Source of the DNA: Bacteroidales bacterium UBA7009
GTDB taxonomy: Bacteria; Bacteroidota; Bacteroidia; Bacteroidales; Paludibacteraceae
Assembly: GCA_002449665.1 (NCBI GenBank)
Contig: DJXH01000064.1
Coordinates: forward strand, 1,866-44,361
Length of the DNA stretch: 42,496 nucleotides
Direction: 5' to 3'
Shown: piece by piece, positions 16,800-23,650 of the stretch
Layout of the letters: each line of letters opens with the position of its first letter
How positions within the stretch are numbered: position 1 is the stretch's first letter
Program-made: the position numbers and the translations under genes
The notes under the pieces: model-generated
Databases searched by the model: none
The model's input: the letters and a program-made list of their open reading frames with translations, nothing else
Told to the model about the DNA's origin: nothing

Positions 16800-18582
16800 G
16801 TTTCTGCTCCTCGTACTGCTGCTGACGGCAAGTCTTGGTCTTACGGCGCAGAACATACCCGTTGCTCTGAGTGAGCAGCGGCTGTATGATTTCATAGACG
16901 AACTGTCCACCGACGGTGTTATCTCTGTTACAGAAGCCGTGCGTCCGTATAGTCGCTTGCAGGTGGCGCAGATGCTGACGGAAGCGCAAAAGCGCGATTC
17001 GCTTTTAAGCAGTCGTCAGCGCAAAGACCTTGACTATTACCTCAATGAGTTCGCCCTCGAAAGAGATACAATGCGCCGTCAGATAGTGCAATATACGGAC
17101 AACCGAACCTTCAACCTCTCGCTTTGCGACCCGCAGTTTGCCTATATGACCCCAAAAAATAACTTCAAACTCCAAATCCGTCCCATACTCGGAGCCGAGG
17201 TTTATGGCTCGCAAAAAGGTGCCGTCATCAAACGTTGGTGGGGGGCTGACCTCAAGATGGACATAGTACACCACGTCTCTCTATGGGGTTCGTTGCGCGA
17301 TATATCGTGGAACGGCAAGATGGGACTGAGCGACAAGTATTTTCCATCGGAGTTGGATAAGATAGACGGAGCCAAACTGACCAAAGGACATTTTCTCAAC
17401 ACCCTTGACGGCGTGCAGTATAAAGAAGCCAATTACGGCGGCGACTTCTCCGACTCTAAGGGCGGTATCAGCATTTATGACTGGTGGGGCAGCCTCTCCC
17501 TTTCGCGTGAGAACATACGCTGGGGCGATGCTTATCACGCCTCCAATATTCTCTCCGGTCATAACCCCGCCGTGCCGCAAGTGTCGCTGCAACTGACACC
17601 CGTCTATTGGTTTCAGTTTGACTATTTTCACGCTTGGTTAGTATCCAACGTGCTTGACTCTACGGACTATTATCTTGAGACTGACAACATCAACTCTCTC
17701 GGCGGCAAGGTTATGCAAAAAGAGTATCGCCAACGCAGCAAGTATATGGCAGCCAACATGTTCACCTTCAAGCCGATAAAGTATATCCACTTCTCTTTCG
17801 GTAACTCTATCGTTTATTCGGAGCGTACTCCCAACGCGGCGTATTTTATCCCGATTGCTTTCTTCAAGTCGCTTGACCACCTGTTTACCAAGGGTACTCG
17901 CACGGAGAACCAGAACTCGCAGGTCTTTGCCACTATTACCGTCCGTCCCGTTGACCACCTCAAACTTTACACCTCTCTCTTTGCGGACGAGATAAGTTGG
18001 AACCGTTTTAAGCCGTCCGTCAAGGAGAACAACCCCATATCCTACGTTGTGGGCTTCGACTGGGGCGGTTGGCCGCTCAAAGGCTTGAGCCTCAAAGGTG
18101 AGTTCTCGCGCTCATATATAGCATGTTATACTCACTCCATTGCTTCACTCGAATACTCATCCAACAGTTATAACATGGGGCATTATATGGGCGATAACGC
18201 GCAGAGTATATTCCTCGAACTCAGTTACCGTCCTATTCGCGGTATGCGGGTGAGCATAGACTATACCGACGAGACCAAGTATAACTCATACAATTATATA
18301 CGTCAGGATGTGGACAAAGCCATAGCGCAAAAGCCCTTTGACAAGAAAGTGTATCGCAACTATGCCGTTTCTGCCAATCTGCTGTATGAGGTGTATCATA
18401 ATATGTACCTCACGGCTTCTGTTGCCTACAACAACGCTCAAGGCTACGACCGCCTTGCAGCCGAGCAGACCTGCATAAGCGAGAACACAGGTACGGCGGC
18501 TTATTTCCTAAACCGTTTCAGTCCTGTCTATTTCCAAGGGAAAAACGTTATAGCCACTGCCGGCTTCTCGTTCGGATTTTAA
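16780..18582 (+). CDS. Wzi-type capsule assembly outer-membrane barrel protein
   Basis: 600 residues: a cleavable signal peptide (1-about 24, ending LTAQ), a helical N-terminal segment (FIDELSTDGVIS), then a long run of amphipathic beta-strands ending in Phe (FSFGF). The motifs WWGSLSLSRENIRWGDAYHASNILSG and WFQFDYFHAWLVS-type strands resemble the Bacteroidetes capsule assembly Wzi family. E. coli Wzi anchors group 1 capsule to the cell surface. I use the ATG at 16780; a TTG at 16768 in the same frame is less likely. No capsule cluster is adjacent, so the ligand is unknown. Confidence 0.82.
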   Translation: MHAAINKFLLLVLLLTASLGLTAQNIPVALSEQRLYDFIDELSTDGVISVTEAVRPYSRLQVAQMLTEAQKRDSLLSSRQRKDLDYYLNEFALERDTMRRQIVQYTDNRTFNLSLCDPQFAYMTPKNNFKLQIRPILGAEVYGSQKGAVIKRWWGADLKMDIVHHVSLWGSLRDISWNGKMGLSDKYFPSELDKIDGAKLTKGHFLNTLDGVQYKEANYGGDFSDSKGGISIYDWWGSLSLSRENIRWGDAYHASNILSGHNPAVPQVSLQLTPVYWFQFDYFHAWLVSNVLDSTDYYLETDNINSLGGKVMQKEYRQRSKYMAANMFTFKPIKYIHFSFGNSIVYSERTPNAAYFIPIAFFKSLDHLFTKGTRTENQNSQVFATITVRPVDHLKLYTSLFADEISWNRFKPSVKENNPISYVVGFDWGGWPLKGLSLKGEFSRSYIACYTHSIASLEYSSNSYNMGHYMGDNAQSIFLELSYRPIRGMRVSIDYTDETKYNSYNYIRQDVDKAIAQKPFDKKVYRNYAVSANLLYEVYHNMYLTASVAYNNAQGYDRLAAEQTCISENTGTAAYFLNRFSPVYFQGKNVIATAGFSFGF

Positions 18583-18612
18583 GTGAGAGCGGCACAGCCG
18601 GCATATACTAAA

Positions 18613-19620
18613 TCACTCGCGGATCCGTTTTACGTAGAAATCGTAAATAATGGAACGATTGTCGATAGTACTCACTTCGGGTACTATCGCTTTTTTTATG
18701 TTCTCCTCGCGCTTGTCTTGCCACGAAGTCTGTTTTACCAGTCGTTTATACTCTTTTCTTGCATCATATACGGCTTTGGCGTTTGCCGTTTTGCCGGTTA
18801 GAAGCAGGTGCAAAGCCGCCGCGTAGTCAAGCCACCAACGCCACCGCATAACACTTTTGAGCCTGTTCTCGGGCAGGTTCTTATAGAGCATAAGAAGGTT
18901 GTTGCGGAAGTTAAGGAAGGTCTTGCGCGGACTCTCATACCCGAGCGAACCGCCGCCGAGGTGATATACAACGGAGTCTGTTACGCAGGCAATTTTCCAC
19001 CCCCTGCTTTGCAGCCGCCAGCAGAGGTCTATCTCCTCCATGTGGGCGAAAAAGTCGGAATCTAATCCGCCGTTTTCTTTATATGCCTGTGTTCTTATGC
19101 ACATACAGGCACCGCTTGCCCAGAACATCAGGTCTGAAGTGGCGTATTGTCCTTTGTCTTGTGCGACAAAACTCATTATTCTGCCTCTGCAATAAGGATA
19201 GCCTAACCTGTCTATCTTTCCGCCTGCAGCACCTGCGTGTTCAAACCGCTGCCTGTCTTTATAACTGCGGATTACAGGCTGACAGGCAGCCACTTGCGGG
19301 TGGCTGTCCATATAGTCCAAAAGTCGGTCAAGCCAGCCCGTAGTAACCTCAACGTCGGAGTTGAGCAGTACGGTATATTCGCTTTCGGTGGCGGCAAGGG
19401 CAAGGTTATAACCCTCGGCAAAACCGTAGTTCTTGTCAAACGCCATCGTTTTTACAGTCTGAAAACCAGTAGCCAACACCTCAAGGCTGTTGTCAGTCGA
19501 GCCGTTGTCTGCCACTACTATCTCTGTGTCGTCCCTTTGCGTGTTTTTCACTACGGACGGCAGGTATCGGCGAAGCATGTCGGCTCCGTTCCAGTTGAGT
19601 ATGATAACGCTACATTTCAT
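18613..19620 (-). CDS. Glycosyltransferase family 2
   Basis: Inverting GT-A glycosyltransferase, cytoplasmic or membrane-peripheral. It shows SVIILNWNG at the N-terminus, VADNGSTDNS (nucleotide binding), LLNSDVEV (DxD-like metal site, about residue 86) and the acceptor/catalytic MEEIDLCWRLQSRGW segment. The 335-residue length resembles rhamnosyl- or other O-antigen/lipid-linked sugar transferases; the donor is unknown. Its ATG overlaps the TGA of the LpxL-type gene (ATGA, 19617-19620). A shared role in lipid A/LPS maturation is therefore plausible. Only 30 bp separate it from the convergent Wzi-like gene, and no strong hairpin lies there. Confidence 0.9.
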   Translation of the reverse strand: MKCSVIILNWNGADMLRRYLPSVVKNTQRDDTEIVVADNGSTDNSLEVLATGFQTVKTMAFDKNYGFAEGYNLALAATESEYTVLLNSDVEVTTGWLDRLLDYMDSHPQVAACQPVIRSYKDRQRFEHAGAAGGKIDRLGYPYCRGRIMSFVAQDKGQYATSDLMFWASGACMCIRTQAYKENGGLDSDFFAHMEEIDLCWRLQSRGWKIACVTDSVVYHLGGGSLGYESPRKTFLNFRNNLLMLYKNLPENRLKSVMRWRWWLDYAAALHLLLTGKTANAKAVYDARKEYKRLVKQTSWQDKREENIKKAIVPEVSTIDNRSIIYDFYVKRIRE

Positions 19621-20504
19621 TGCTTGTCAGGAGAAGGTCTGTTATTGTCAAATTTCCAGCGGTTGTGCGACCACAGCCACTGTGTAGGGTCGGCGAGTAT
19701 GTTGCTTTCAAGGCGGCGGGCAAACTGCTCCGTTATCTCGCCTTTGTCTGTGTTTTGCGGGTCAAGCGTGATAAGGTCGAAGGTCATACGGTAGGTGCCA
19801 CGTTTGAGTTTTTCTATATACAGGTAAGTAACGGCTTTGTCAAACTTCTTGCTCAGTATCTCGCCGCCGCCGAGGAAGGTGGTCTTTTGGTTGAGAAAAA
19901 GGGTGGAGTGGTAGGCGTTCTGCGGCTGCACTTTCTGGTCGCTCACCAGTCCGAGAGTATAAAGTTGTCCCGACTGCTTGAGGGCTACCATTCGCCTTAA
20001 GAGTGTGTTCTTTTCAATGCACGAGCCTTTGCCGCTGCGTTTGTCGCGAAGTTCCACAAGCAGGCGGTCGGCAGTAGCGTTTTTCTGGCGGCGATAGACG
20101 TTATAGTGTTGTATGGCAGGGTCTTTGAAGCGTTTTTGCATTTCCGGCAGCCACTCCCAGTTACATATATGACCGAGCATAAAAACAACGCCGCCTTTCT
20201 CGTGTACCCACTTCTCACAGTCTTCTATGTTAGTGATAAGATAGTGCTTCTCAAGGTCTTCCACCGTAGCGCGATAGCTCCATATTATTTCCATTATCAC
20301 GTCCGAAAGATGGTGATAATAGCCTTTCTCTATGCTTTTTATCTGCTTTTTGGCGTATGTGGGGAAGGCGTTGGTGAGGTTTAGGCGTACTATCTTACGC
20401 CGGTATCGGACTATGTGGTAGATAATGGGGTAGAGTATACAATCGCTTAAAACATATAGTGCTTTGAGCGGTAGCAGACTAAGGATTTTTACTGTCAGTT
20501 CCAT
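19617..20504 (-). CDS. Lipid A acyltransferase, LpxL/HtrB family
   Basis: Adds a secondary acyl chain to lipid A precursors at the inner membrane. The 295-residue protein has an N-terminal membrane anchor (about 8-33) and the catalytic HX4E motif at His112 and Glu117 (GHICNWE). The conserved NRWKF-type C-terminal segment (WLWSHNRWKF) of the family is also present. The length is as expected. It lies between cdsA (11-bp gap) and a GT2 gene (4-bp overlap), so three consecutive genes act on envelope lipids or glycans. Confidence 0.93.
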   Translation of the reverse strand: MELTVKILSLLPLKALYVLSDCILYPIIYHIVRYRRKIVRLNLTNAFPTYAKKQIKSIEKGYYHHLSDVIMEIIWSYRATVEDLEKHYLITNIEDCEKWVHEKGGVVFMLGHICNWEWLPEMQKRFKDPAIQHYNVYRRQKNATADRLLVELRDKRSGKGSCIEKNTLLRRMVALKQSGQLYTLGLVSDQKVQPQNAYHSTLFLNQKTTFLGGGEILSKKFDKAVTYLYIEKLKRGTYRMTFDLITLDPQNTDKGEITEQFARRLESNILADPTQWLWSHNRWKFDNNRPSPDKQ

Positions 20505-20515
20505 TCGTTATTTTA

Positions 20516-21376
20516 TTATGCCGCAAATGCATATTTGCCAACATACAGCAGCAGGTAAACTATTATGAAGACGGGTGTGGCGAGCAGCAGACTGTCAAAA
20601 CGGTCAAGCACGCCGCCATGACCGGGAAGGAATACGCCGGAATCTTTTATCCCGACACTGCGTTTTACGAAACTCTCCATCAGGTCGCCTAAGGTGGCTG
20701 ATACGGCTATCGCTGCTGTACCGACAAGAGATACGGGCAGACTGTGCATCCAGCCGACATAGTAGTATATTACGCCTGCCGCGAGCGAGAAAAGTATGCC
20801 GCCGACAAGTCCTTCCCAACTCTTTTTCGGACTGATATGTGTCATCTTGTGGTTGCCGCGCGGCAGTTTGGCTGTGAGCGAACCGACGACGTATGCGCCC
20901 GTGTCGTTCACCCATACGGTGATAAACAAGCAGAGCAGCAGATGTTTGTCAAAGATGCGGTGAACGCTGTCAAGGTAATAGATAAAACACATCAGGGCAA
21001 AAGGCAGTGCCACCCACAATTGGCTGAGCAGTATCAGTCCCCAGTTGCGCAGCGGTTCGGCTTTCTTCATCCACATCTGCGCCACCATAAGACATAGTAT
21101 GTACATTATGTATAATACAAACGTAAGAACACCTGCCGCAGTACCCAAATAGTCGGAAAACATAAGGAAGAACGAGGCAAACAGCCATCCGCCGCCTATC
21201 ATTGCCGCTATAGTGTTTGGTTTGTCAGCGTTATACATCACCATCAGTTCTCTTACGGCAAGCACACAAAATATAAGAAAAATACTGCCGAAAACCGGCG
21301 GATTAAGCAAGACGGAGCCTACTACTACAATTACAAACAATGCTCCGAATATGGTTCTTTTGGTAAGTTCAGACAT
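20516..21376 (-). CDS. cdsA: Phosphatidate cytidylyltransferase
   Basis: Makes CDP-diacylglycerol from CTP and phosphatidate in the inner membrane, feeding all phospholipids. The 286-residue protein has about eight membrane helices. The CDS signature is present in full near the C-terminus: SFVKRSVGIKDSGVFLPGHG followed by GVLDR. It is the first gene of the leftward envelope run, driven by a promoter at 21428-21459 that is interlocked with the divergent promoter of the 21499 gene. Confidence 0.96.
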   Translation of the reverse strand: MSELTKRTIFGALFVIVVVGSVLLNPPVFGSIFLIFCVLAVRELMVMYNADKPNTIAAMIGGGWLFASFFLMFSDYLGTAAGVLTFVLYIMYILCLMVAQMWMKKAEPLRNWGLILLSQLWVALPFALMCFIYYLDSVHRIFDKHLLLCLFITVWVNDTGAYVVGSLTAKLPRGNHKMTHISPKKSWEGLVGGILFSLAAGVIYYYVGWMHSLPVSLVGTAAIAVSATLGDLMESFVKRSVGIKDSGVFLPGHGGVLDRFDSLLLATPVFIIVYLLLYVGKYAFAA

Positions 21377-21423
21377 AAGATAAGTCGGTATAAGATTGAT
21401 TTTAGGAGATTTTTAACAATTAT

Positions 21424-21455
21424 TTTGCAAAAGTACGTCATATTATTTAACTTTG
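21424..21455 (+). promoter_or_regulatory. Rightward half of an interlocked divergent promoter pair
   Basis: TTTG (21424-21427), 20 bp, TAACTTTG (21448-21455): perfect spacing, 44 bp before the ATG at 21499. Its -33 box is inside the palindrome TTTGCAAA (21424-21431) and its -7 box inside the second TTTGCAAA (21452-21459). Confidence 0.85.
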
Positions 21456-21459
21456 CAAA
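21428..21459 (-). promoter_or_regulatory. Leftward half of an interlocked divergent promoter pair (cdsA)
   Basis: Minus-strand TTTG (21456-21459), 20 bp, TACTTTTG (21428-21435). It occupies the same 36 bp as the rightward promoter, so sigma factor could hold only one of them at a time. Confidence 0.82.
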
Positions 21460-21498
21460 CTATTTGTGCAACAATCTTAACAATTATATTTCGCGACT

Positions 21499-21873
21499 AT
21501 GGAAAACAACAATTATGAGTTGTCGCTGCTTGAGCCGGAAGAGCGTGAGCAGATTGACTTTATCTACAACCTTCTGCCCGAGCAGGACAGACAGGGCATA
21601 TCCCGTCAGGATATACTCTATGTGCTTGACCTTATGGACGATTTTCTTGAAGAGGAAGGGCTACTTGAGGTGGATGAGGCTACAGGTGAGACTGTCTATC
21701 TTGACGGTGAGGTGGACGACACCAAACAACTTGATTTTCTTTTGAAAGCGGTGAAGAAAGGCTCTGCCGCATCCTCTCCGCTTTGTTCGCCGCTTACATC
21801 CTCGCAGATACAGATGATTATGGACGGCGAGTTGCAATACGGCATATCAAAGGGCTGGTATGAAGAGGAATAA
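21499..21873 (+). CDS. Small acidic protein of unknown function
   Basis: 124 residues, strongly acidic and without membrane segments. It opens MENNNYELSLLEPEEREQIDF and has a DILYVLDLMDDFLEEEG helix, a short beta-like patch (TVYLDGEV), and a C-terminal half with QIQMIMDGELQYGISKGWYEEE. Similar acidic proteins with an EGELEYxxxxG-like end occur in Bacteroidales, but I know no function. A perfect promoter lies 44 bp upstream and a strong hairpin follows the stop, so it is a one-gene unit. It shares its regulatory region with cdsA. Confidence 0.75.
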   Translation: MENNNYELSLLEPEEREQIDFIYNLLPEQDRQGISRQDILYVLDLMDDFLEEEGLLEVDEATGETVYLDGEVDDTKQLDFLLKAVKKGSAASSPLCSPLTSSQIQMIMDGELQYGISKGWYEEE

Positions 21874-21912
21874 AAAGAAACAACAGGCAAAAATTGCCTG
21901 TTGTTTCTTTTT
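21872..21912. terminator. Bidirectional terminator between convergent genes
   Basis: A perfect 19-bp inverted repeat (21872-21890 with 21894-21912), AAA loop, with A5 at one end and T5 at the other. It serves the 21499 gene (whose TAA it overlaps) and the convergent glutathione peroxidase gene. Confidence 0.92.
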
Positions 21913-21927
21913 GCACTTTACAGCGGC

Positions 21928-22551
21928 TTAGTCAAGCAGTTTGACAATTTCTTTTTCTATGTCTTCGGGTTTGGTGGTAGGCGCAAAACGTCCTGCTACT
22001 TTACCGTCTTTATCTACGAGGAACTTGGTGAAATTCCAGCGGATGTCGCTCTCTTTCTTATAGGTTTTGCTGATACCTTTGAGCATTGCACCTGTTCCTT
22101 TGGCTGCCAAACCGTGATATTCTTCGGTCGGCATCTGCTCTTTAAGGTAGGTGAAGAGCGGCAGTTCGTTTTCGCCGTTCACTTCCACTTTGGCAAACTG
22201 CGGGAAGGATACGTTGTATTTGAGTTGGCAGAAACTTACTATTTCCTCTTCCGTGCCGGGAGCCTGCTGCCCGAACTGGTTGCAGGGGAAGTCGAGAACG
22301 ACAAGACCTTGGTCTTTGTATTTTTTGTATAAGTTCTCAAGTGCCTCATACTGAGGGGTGAAACCGCAACCGGTGGCGGTGTTAACTATAAGAAGGACTT
22401 TGCCTTTATAGTTAGCCATACTTACAGGCTGTTTCTTGGTGTTAAGCACCGTAAAATCATAGATAGTCATAGTTGTGTCGTTATTATTGTTTGTTTTTGT
22501 GCATCCGAACAATGTAAGTATAAGTCCGAATAGAATAGTCATTCTTTTCAT
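21928..22551 (-). CDS. Glutathione peroxidase family lipoprotein
   Basis: Thiol-dependent peroxidase. From the ATG at 22551 the protein is 207 residues, beginning with a lipoprotein signal (LTLFGC, Cys17) and an Asn-rich linker. The peroxidatic Cys62 lies in NTATGCGFT; Gln92 (FPCNQF) and the WNF motif (172-174) complete the catalytic tetrad. Cys90 is a possible resolving cysteine. Most bacterial enzymes of this family are cytoplasmic; the lipobox here predicts an exported, membrane-attached form that meets peroxides in the periplasm. An upstream ATG at 22566 would add five residues. Confidence 0.93.
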   Translation of the reverse strand: MKRMTILFGLILTLFGCTKTNNNNDTTMTIYDFTVLNTKKQPVSMANYKGKVLLIVNTATGCGFTPQYEALENLYKKYKDQGLVVLDFPCNQFGQQAPGTEEEIVSFCQLKYNVSFPQFAKVEVNGENELPLFTYLKEQMPTEEYHGLAAKGTGAMLKGISKTYKKESDIRWNFTKFLVDKDGKVAGRFAPTTKPEDIEKEIVKLLD

Positions 22552-22577
22552 ATTGGTATCAAACAAAAATTATGCCG

Positions 22578-22585
22578 CAAAGGTA
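22578..22585 (-). promoter_or_regulatory. -7 element of the glutathione peroxidase gene
   Basis: TACCTTTG on the minus strand, 26 bp above the ATG at 22551. The -33 position falls in an A-rich heptamer array (22605-22632) and lacks an exact TTTG. Confidence 0.6.
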
Positions 22586-22604
22586 AGGAATATAATTTGC
22601 AGTA

Positions 22605-22632
22605 GAAAATTGAAAAACGAAAAATGAAAATT
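22605..22632. repeat. Intergenic 7-bp-period repeat array
   Basis: Four consecutive 7-mers of the form GAAAANN: GAAAATT, GAAAAAC, GAAAAAT, GAAAATT. The array lies between the divergent glutathione peroxidase and thioesterase promoters. Confidence 0.7.
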
Positions 22633-22654
22633 AAAAAGGAGAGTGTTCATTTTT

Positions 22655-22684
22655 TTTGCATTCCGAAAATTCGCCGTACCTTTG
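22655..22684 (+). promoter_or_regulatory. Promoter of the acyl-ACP thioesterase gene
   Basis: TTTG (22655-22658), 18 bp, TACCTTTG (22677-22684). The last 19 bases are identical to those of the tRNA-Gln promoter (1626-1644). Confidence 0.72.
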
Positions 22685-22742
22685 TGTGCGATGGTACGGC
22701 AAGGTTTGCTGCACTCGTCTTCAGAAGGGATAACAAATAATT

Positions 22743-23579
22743 ATGGAAAACTTAAAGCAATATACCCACTGCTATAGTCTGACGGCAGCGGATATGAACA
22801 ACGAGTATCGTATGACTGCTTCTGCCGTCTTGCTCTACTACCAAGACTGCTGGGCACGCTATATGTCGTGTCTTAATATGGCGGCATTTGACCTCGTTCA
22901 CCACGGACTGATGTGGATAATATCAGAGTTTAATGCCGCTTGGGACGAGGGCGAAGCCTATTGGTCGGAAGAGGTGATAGTGAAAGTGTGGAACAGTGAA
23001 CTGACAGGACTTCGGCTTTATGCGGATTTTGTCATTGCCAAAAAAGACGGAACACAAGTGGCTCACGGTAGCGGATGCTGGACACTGCTTGACATCTCCT
23101 GCCATAGACCGGTGTCTATATCCGATGTACTTGATACGGACAGACTTGCTGTAACGGAAGGCAGCGAGAGGCATAAGAAAGTGCGTATTCCAGCCGCAAC
23201 GGAAACGATATTGGAGACAGAGCATAAGGTGAACCCTATCAATCTTGATTTTAACGGACATGTAAACAACCGCACCTACCTCAATATAGCTATGCAGACG
23301 GTAGAAGGCGGAGAAATGAGCGGACTGACAATTAAAAACCTCACTATCAGATGGCTGCGTGAGACTTTCCTTGGTGATATGCTTGTCTGCCGACTTTGTC
23401 GGGTCAGTATGCCTGCCGATGTGGCAGACGGCAAACAGACAGGCGGCAATCAGACAGGCGGCAGTGAGGCATATCTGCATCTGATAAACAAAGGCGATGA
23501 AACAGTGGCGCAGGTCTATGCCGTGCTTGAGCCGCGCCGGAGTACTACCATTATAGATACCGTAGCACCGAGAGATTAA
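22743..23579 (+). CDS. Acyl-ACP thioesterase (FatA/FatB-like, double hotdog)
   Basis: Hydrolyses acyl-ACP to free fatty acid in the cytoplasm. The 278-residue protein contains two hotdog domains. The first has MTASAVLLYYQDCWARY and the second carries the family core NPINLDFNGHVNNRTYLN, with Asn171 and His173 as likely catalytic residues. The C-terminal hotdog is interrupted by an extra GKQTGGNQTGG loop encoded by a 15-bp tandem duplication (23436-23465). Its own promoter stands about 60 bp upstream. It precedes murA but is separated from it by a distinct promoter. Confidence 0.9.
   Translation: MENLKQYTHCYSLTAADMNNEYRMTASAVLLYYQDCWARYMSCLNMAAFDLVHHGLMWIISEFNAAWDEGEAYWSEEVIVKVWNSELTGLRLYADFVIAKKDGTQVAHGSGCWTLLDISCHRPVSISDVLDTDRLAVTEGSERHKKVRIPAATETILETEHKVNPINLDFNGHVNNRTYLNIAMQTVEGGEMSGLTIKNLTIRWLRETFLGDMLVCRLCRVSMPADVADGKQTGGNQTGGSEAYLHLINKGDETVAQVYAVLEPRRSTTIIDTVAPRD
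23436..23465 (+). repeat. 15-bp tandem duplication inside the thioesterase gene
   Basis: CAGACAGGCGGCAAT (23436-23450) is followed at once by CAGACAGGCGGCAGT (23451-23465), differing at one base. It is in frame and gives a repeated QTGGN/QTGGS loop. Confidence 0.8.
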
Positions 23580-23600
23580 GTGATTGTTTTTTTCTTAAAA

Positions 23601-23632
23601 CTTGCATAGTTTTTAATTTTTCGTTACCTTTG
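23601..23632 (+). promoter_or_regulatory. Promoter of murA
   Basis: CTTG (23601-23604), 20 bp, TACCTTTG (23625-23632), 18 bp before the ATG at 23651. The -7 box is perfect and the -33 box is one base off consensus. Confidence 0.72.
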
Positions 23633-23650
23633 CGCAAAAATATTAAGACT

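Noticed and set aside
18583..18612. Terminator between the Wzi-like and GT2 genes
   Set aside because: Only a weak GC stem is possible and no T-run follows on either strand.
18583..18801. 72-codon plus-strand frame following the Wzi-like gene
   Set aside because: Starts with GTG in the 30-bp gap and lies antisense to the GT2 C-terminus; no protein character.
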